Positions 61,430 through 64,000 of a stretch of 64,000 bases of DNA are shown in pieces. Under the pieces are notes generated by a model that had not been told where the DNA came from, did not search any database, and was given only the letters and a program-made list of their open reading frames with translations. A program made the translations under genes and the position numbers. Position 1 is the stretch's first letter, and each line of letters starts with the position of its first letter. Origin of the DNA: Flavobacteriales bacterium (lineage in GTDB: Bacteria > Bacteroidota > Bacteroidia > Flavobacteriales > Schleiferiaceae); contig CP051243.1 in assembly GCA_017795025.1 (NCBI GenBank), positions 744,001-808,000 on the forward strand, in the 5' to 3' direction.

Positions 61430-62392
61430 CTAGCGGTATTCGTTCTCTTTTTCGATTTGCAAATCCCTGGTTTTGCGATCAAGACTAAAGCGATAACCTT
61501 CTAAAGCAATAGCGGTGTTGGGGAAGGTCAGTTTTGCTTCTTCCAGAAGCTCCTGAAAGCTTTTATAGCGGACCGAAAAATGGCCGATAAGCAATTGTTT
61601 CGCCTTGCATATTTCGGCTATTTCTGCCGCCTGGGCAGCGGTACTATGCTGAGTTTGCTTGGCCCTTTGGGCATCTTTACTTAAAAAGGTTGCCTCGTGA
61701 TAAAAAAGGTCGGGCTCACTAAAATACCGGTGTAAATGCTTTACGGGAAGCGTATCGGTGCAATAGGCATAGGAAAATGGCGCGGGAGCTTCTAAGGTTA
61801 AATGCGCGTTGGGATATACCTTTCCTTTTTGATCATGCCAATCGGCCCCCGCCTTAATCTTTCGAATCTCAGCAACAGGAATGGAAAGCTCTTCTAGCAC
61901 ATCCTTACGCATTTTACGGGCAAGGGGCTTCTCTTCAAAATGAAAGCCAAAGCAGTCAACCCCATGTCTTAAAGGGAAGCTATGTACTTTAAGGTGTTCA
62001 CTTTCGTAGATGAGATCTTTACGCTCGGTATCTAAAACCTTAAAATGCAAGGGAAAACTGATATGGGCATCGGTGATGTCTAATTGCTGACGAATCGCTA
62101 CTTCCAGTTTTTTAGGTCCATAAAGGTAAAGGGGGGCATGGCGATCGAGTAGCTGCAGGGTAGACAATAGGGGCACCAATCCGTAAAAATGATCACCGTG
62201 TAAATGGCTAATCATTATGTGTTTTAAGCGACTAAAGCCAATGCGGTGCTGCCTTAATTTAACCTGAGTACCTTCTCCGCAATCGAGTAAAAAGTACTCC
62301 TTGCCAATTTGCAGGAATTGGGCTGATGGACTGCGGTCGCTAAGGGGAACAGCCGATGAAGATCCTAAGATGCTTAGGCTAAGTAGCTCCAT
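61430..62392 (-). CDS. rnz: Ribonuclease Z
   Basis: 320-residue metallo-beta-lactamase-fold tRNA 3' processing endonuclease. LLDCGEGTQVKLRQH, the zinc motif SHLHGDHFYGL (HxHxDH, near residue 62) and the His/Asp sites CTDTLPV, YHEATF and LLIGHFSVRY are intact. STAAQAAEIAEICKAKQLL is the family-typical C-terminal stretch. The ATG overlaps the pyrB stop (TAATG). It meets the TamB-like gene tail to tail with a gap of 4 bases. Confidence 0.95.
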   Translation of the reverse strand: MELLSLSILGSSSAVPLSDRSPSAQFLQIGKEYFLLDCGEGTQVKLRQHRIGFSRLKHIMISHLHGDHFYGLVPLLSTLQLLDRHAPLYLYGPKKLEVAIRQQLDITDAHISFPLHFKVLDTERKDLIYESEHLKVHSFPLRHGVDCFGFHFEEKPLARKMRKDVLEELSIPVAEIRKIKAGADWHDQKGKVYPNAHLTLEAPAPFSYAYCTDTLPVKHLHRYFSEPDLFYHEATFLSKDAQRAKQTQHSTAAQAAEIAEICKAKQLLIGHFSVRYKSFQELLEEAKLTFPNTAIALEGYRFSLDRKTRDLQIEKENEYR

Positions 62393-63333
62393 TAATTTTG
62401 GAAGCTGATTTTACGCTTAGCGGCTAAAAGGTAAAGAACCGCCATGCGAATAGCCACGCCGTTTTCTACCTGATTTAGGATAATACTTTGGTCACTATCA
62501 GCAACATCAGTGCTAATTTCTACCCCACGATTAATAGGTCCCGGGTGCATGACCACAATTTTGGATTTTAGGCTTTCCAGCAAGGCTCTATCGATACCAT
62601 AACGCTGGGCGTACTCGCGGATACTGGGGAAGTATTTTAAATCTTGGCGTTCATGCTGAACCCGCAGCATATTAGCGACATCACACCACTCGAGGCTTTT
62701 CTGTAAATCATGACTTACTCTAACGCCTAAAGAACCGATATGCTTGGGAATCAGGGTGCTGGGTCCGCAAACTTCAACTTCGGCGCCTAGCTTTTGCAGG
62801 CAGAGGATATTTGAGAGCGCCACCCTAGAATGCAGGATGTCGCCAACGATTACAATTTTCTTTCCCTTAACCTCGCCTAATTTTTCTTGAATAGAGAAGG
62901 AGTCGAGTAAAGCTTGAGTGGGATGCTCATGGGCGCCATCACCAGCGTTAATGATGGTGCTGTCCACATGTTGACTTAAAAAATAGGCGGCCCCGGGTTT
63001 AGGATGACGCATAACCACCATATCCACCTTCATGCTGAGGATATTGTTTACCGTATCAATTAGGGTTTCCCCTTTAGAAACGGAAGATGAGGCGGCTGAG
63101 AAGTTCACTACATCTGCTGAAAGGCGTTTTTCGGCTAATTCGAAAGAAAGCCTTGTACGGGTACTATTTTCGAAGAATAGGTTGGCAACGGTAATGTCGC
63201 GTAAACTGGGCACTTTTTTAATGGGGCGATTAATAACCTCTTTAAATTGTTGTGCCGTTTGAAAAATGAGTTTGATATCCTCAGCTTGGAGGTATTTGAT
63301 GCCTAGGAGGTGATCAACCGATAATTCACTCAT
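62392..63333 (-). CDS. pyrB: Aspartate carbamoyltransferase catalytic subunit
   Basis: 313 residues from the ATG at 63333 (MSELSVDHLLGIKYL); a TTG three codons upstream is open. It carbamoylates aspartate in pyrimidine synthesis. Carbamoyl-phosphate loop ENSTRTRLSFE near residue 52, the SASSSVSKGETLIDT lid near 80, VMRHP near 105, HEHPTQALLD near 132 and MHPGPINRGVEI near 265. No pyrI follows, so the enzyme is of the unregulated or differently assembled class. Overlaps pyrR by 8 bases and rnz by 1. Confidence 0.96.
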   Translation of the reverse strand: MSELSVDHLLGIKYLQAEDIKLIFQTAQQFKEVINRPIKKVPSLRDITVANLFFENSTRTRLSFELAEKRLSADVVNFSAASSSVSKGETLIDTVNNILSMKVDMVVMRHPKPGAAYFLSQHVDSTIINAGDGAHEHPTQALLDSFSIQEKLGEVKGKKIVIVGDILHSRVALSNILCLQKLGAEVEVCGPSTLIPKHIGSLGVRVSHDLQKSLEWCDVANMLRVQHERQDLKYFPSIREYAQRYGIDRALLESLKSKIVVMHPGPINRGVEISTDVADSDQSIILNQVENGVAIRMAVLYLLAAKRKISFQN

Positions 63334-63874
63334 GTTCCCCAATTTCTAAGTATACCGCATTTTCCTTAGCCTCAGGACCTTGCCATTCTACCGAAACACG
63401 ATCGCCATCTAAGCTATCTACTTGGCGGCCCACATAATCGGGCTGAATGGGTAATTCGCGACTAAAGCGACGGTCAATTAAGACCAGTAATTCAATTTCA
63501 GAGGGTCTGCCGAAAGACTGAATGGCATCCATCGCGGAGCGTACACTGCGACCGGTGAACAATACATCATCAACAAAAACCACTTTTTTGCCTTCTAATA
63601 GCACATCAATTTTGGTCATGCTGGGTTGCAAGGGCGCGTCTCTTCGGCGAAAATCATCCCTAAAAAAGGTGATGTCCAAGGTGCCATGGGCTAAATCCTT
63701 AACTCCTGAAGACTCTAATATGCCCACCAATTGATGCATTACATGAATGCCTCTGCTTTGTAAGCCAATGATTACCGTGTTTTTAAAATCACCGTGATTT
63801 TCAATTAGTTGTTGAGCTAACCGATTGAGGGTGATTTCGATACTACGGGCGTTCAGGAGTTTTTTTCTGTTCAT
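63326..63874 (-). CDS. pyrR: PyrR-type uracil phosphoribosyltransferase/regulator
   Basis: 182 residues. The PRPP loop VVFVDDVLFTGRSVRSAMDA near residue 95 and the start LLNARSIEITLNRLAQQLIE match PyrR. In Bacillus PyrR also binds pyr mRNA to cause attenuation; here the leader between promoter and ATG is only about 10-15 bases, too short for an attenuator, so it may act mainly as a phosphoribosyltransferase. Coupled to pyrB. Confidence 0.92.
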   Translation of the reverse strand: MNRKKLLNARSIEITLNRLAQQLIENHGDFKNTVIIGLQSRGIHVMHQLVGILESSGVKDLAHGTLDITFFRDDFRRRDAPLQPSMTKIDVLLEGKKVVFVDDVLFTGRSVRSAMDAIQSFGRPSEIELLVLIDRRFSRELPIQPDYVGRQVDSLDGDRVSVEWQGPEAKENAVYLEIGEHE

Positions 63875-63888
63875 AGCCTTTAATGCGT

Positions 63889-63896
63889 CAAAAGTA
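63889..63896 (-). promoter_or_regulatory. Bacteroidetes -7 promoter element before pyrR
   Basis: Minus strand TACTTTTG matches TAnnTTTG exactly in the 40-base gap between the ligase stop and pyrR, 14 bases before the ATG. It would start the pyrR-pyrB-rnz transcript. Confidence 0.55.
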
Positions 63897-63914
63897 CTAA
63901 TAATGGCTAAAGCC

Positions 63915-64000
63915 TTAATCGAAAACTTCGTCCCATTCTAAGCCATCGAAATTTCCGGAGCTCATCAGCAGTATGATGTCGAAATTCCCGTGCTCCGCTT
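63915..64000 (-). CDS. C-terminal end of an Mpl/MurC-type peptidoglycan ligase (5' part outside window)
   Basis: The last 28 codons before a TAA at 63915-63917 read AEHGNFDIILLMSSGNFDGL then EWDEVFD. This closely resembles the end of Mpl (UDP-N-acetylmuramate:L-alanyl-gamma-D-glutamyl-meso-diaminopimelate ligase), where LVMSNGGFGG precedes a short helical end. Mpl recycles murein peptides. Only the C-terminus is visible, so MurC and other Mur ligases remain possible. Confidence 0.65.
   Translation of the reverse strand, partial: AEHGNFDIILLMSSGNFDGLEWDEVFD

Overview
The window is a housekeeping-rich chromosomal segment from a member of the Bacteroidota, most likely Flavobacteriales. The evidence is a gliding-motility (CHU_C type) C-terminal sorting domain on a giant secreted protein, a full-length Rho with a disordered insert next to a DUF4293 gene, an OstA/LptA-like gene behind purA, DUF2911, DUF4159 and THUMP-like methyltransferase genes, a menaquinone cluster, and repeated promoter elements of the Bacteroidetes type (-7 TAnnTTTG) instead of sigma-70 boxes. 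Ribosome binding sites are not obvious, and many genes start with TTG or GTG. I cannot name the genus. No tRNA, rRNA, CRISPR array, insertion sequence, prophage or plasmid feature was seen. Coding density is very high and no gene-free stretch exceeds 300 bases; the longest (12964-13239) holds hairpins and a terminator.

Layout. 1-5036 (mostly minus): partial lptA-like gene, purA, a Fur-family regulator, a bifunctional (p)ppGpp synthetase/hydrolase and a small TIGR03643 protein. 5084-11169: two uncharacterised proteins, malate dehydrogenase, a lone exported GH13 glycosidase, DUF2911, a triple-module OmpA-like protein and a DinB-like protein. 11242-15216: LruC-domain and fasciclin lipoproteins and an orphan ABC ATPase. 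15257-18431: the thrS-infC-rpmI-rplT translation operon. 18983-27216: menaquinone genes (menI-like, isochorismate synthase, menD, menA, menC, menE) with two PH-domain membrane proteins between menD and menA. 27203-31998 (minus): an oxidoreductase, a lipoprotein, a polyprenyl glycosylphosphotransferase, a Cys-cluster protein and a BASS-type transporter.

32121-39449: pcm, AIM24-like, queE, tag, rho, DUF4293, phosphoesterase and truA. 39439-45085: MsbA-like exporter, YeiH-like transporter, SPFH protein and two small outer-membrane proteins. 45142-48999: a membrane J-domain protein, hisS and hutH. 48996-56980 (minus): a T9SS-type secreted protein and the tsaD operon (tsaD, rsmE, DUF4159, AI-2E transporter, THUMP-like methyltransferase). 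57046-64000: a TamB-like protein, then rnz, pyrB, pyrR and the 3' end of an Mpl/MurC-type ligase on the minus strand.

I did not find an obvious new defence or mobile system. The most interesting signals are structural: five convergent gene pairs whose stop codons interlock within the same 4 bases; -7 promoter elements ending 4-5 bases before start codons, suggesting leaderless mRNAs; an infC reading frame that can only begin at a non-AUG codon; and two look-alike hairpin-linker-terminator elements, one of them antisense inside the menaquinone cluster.
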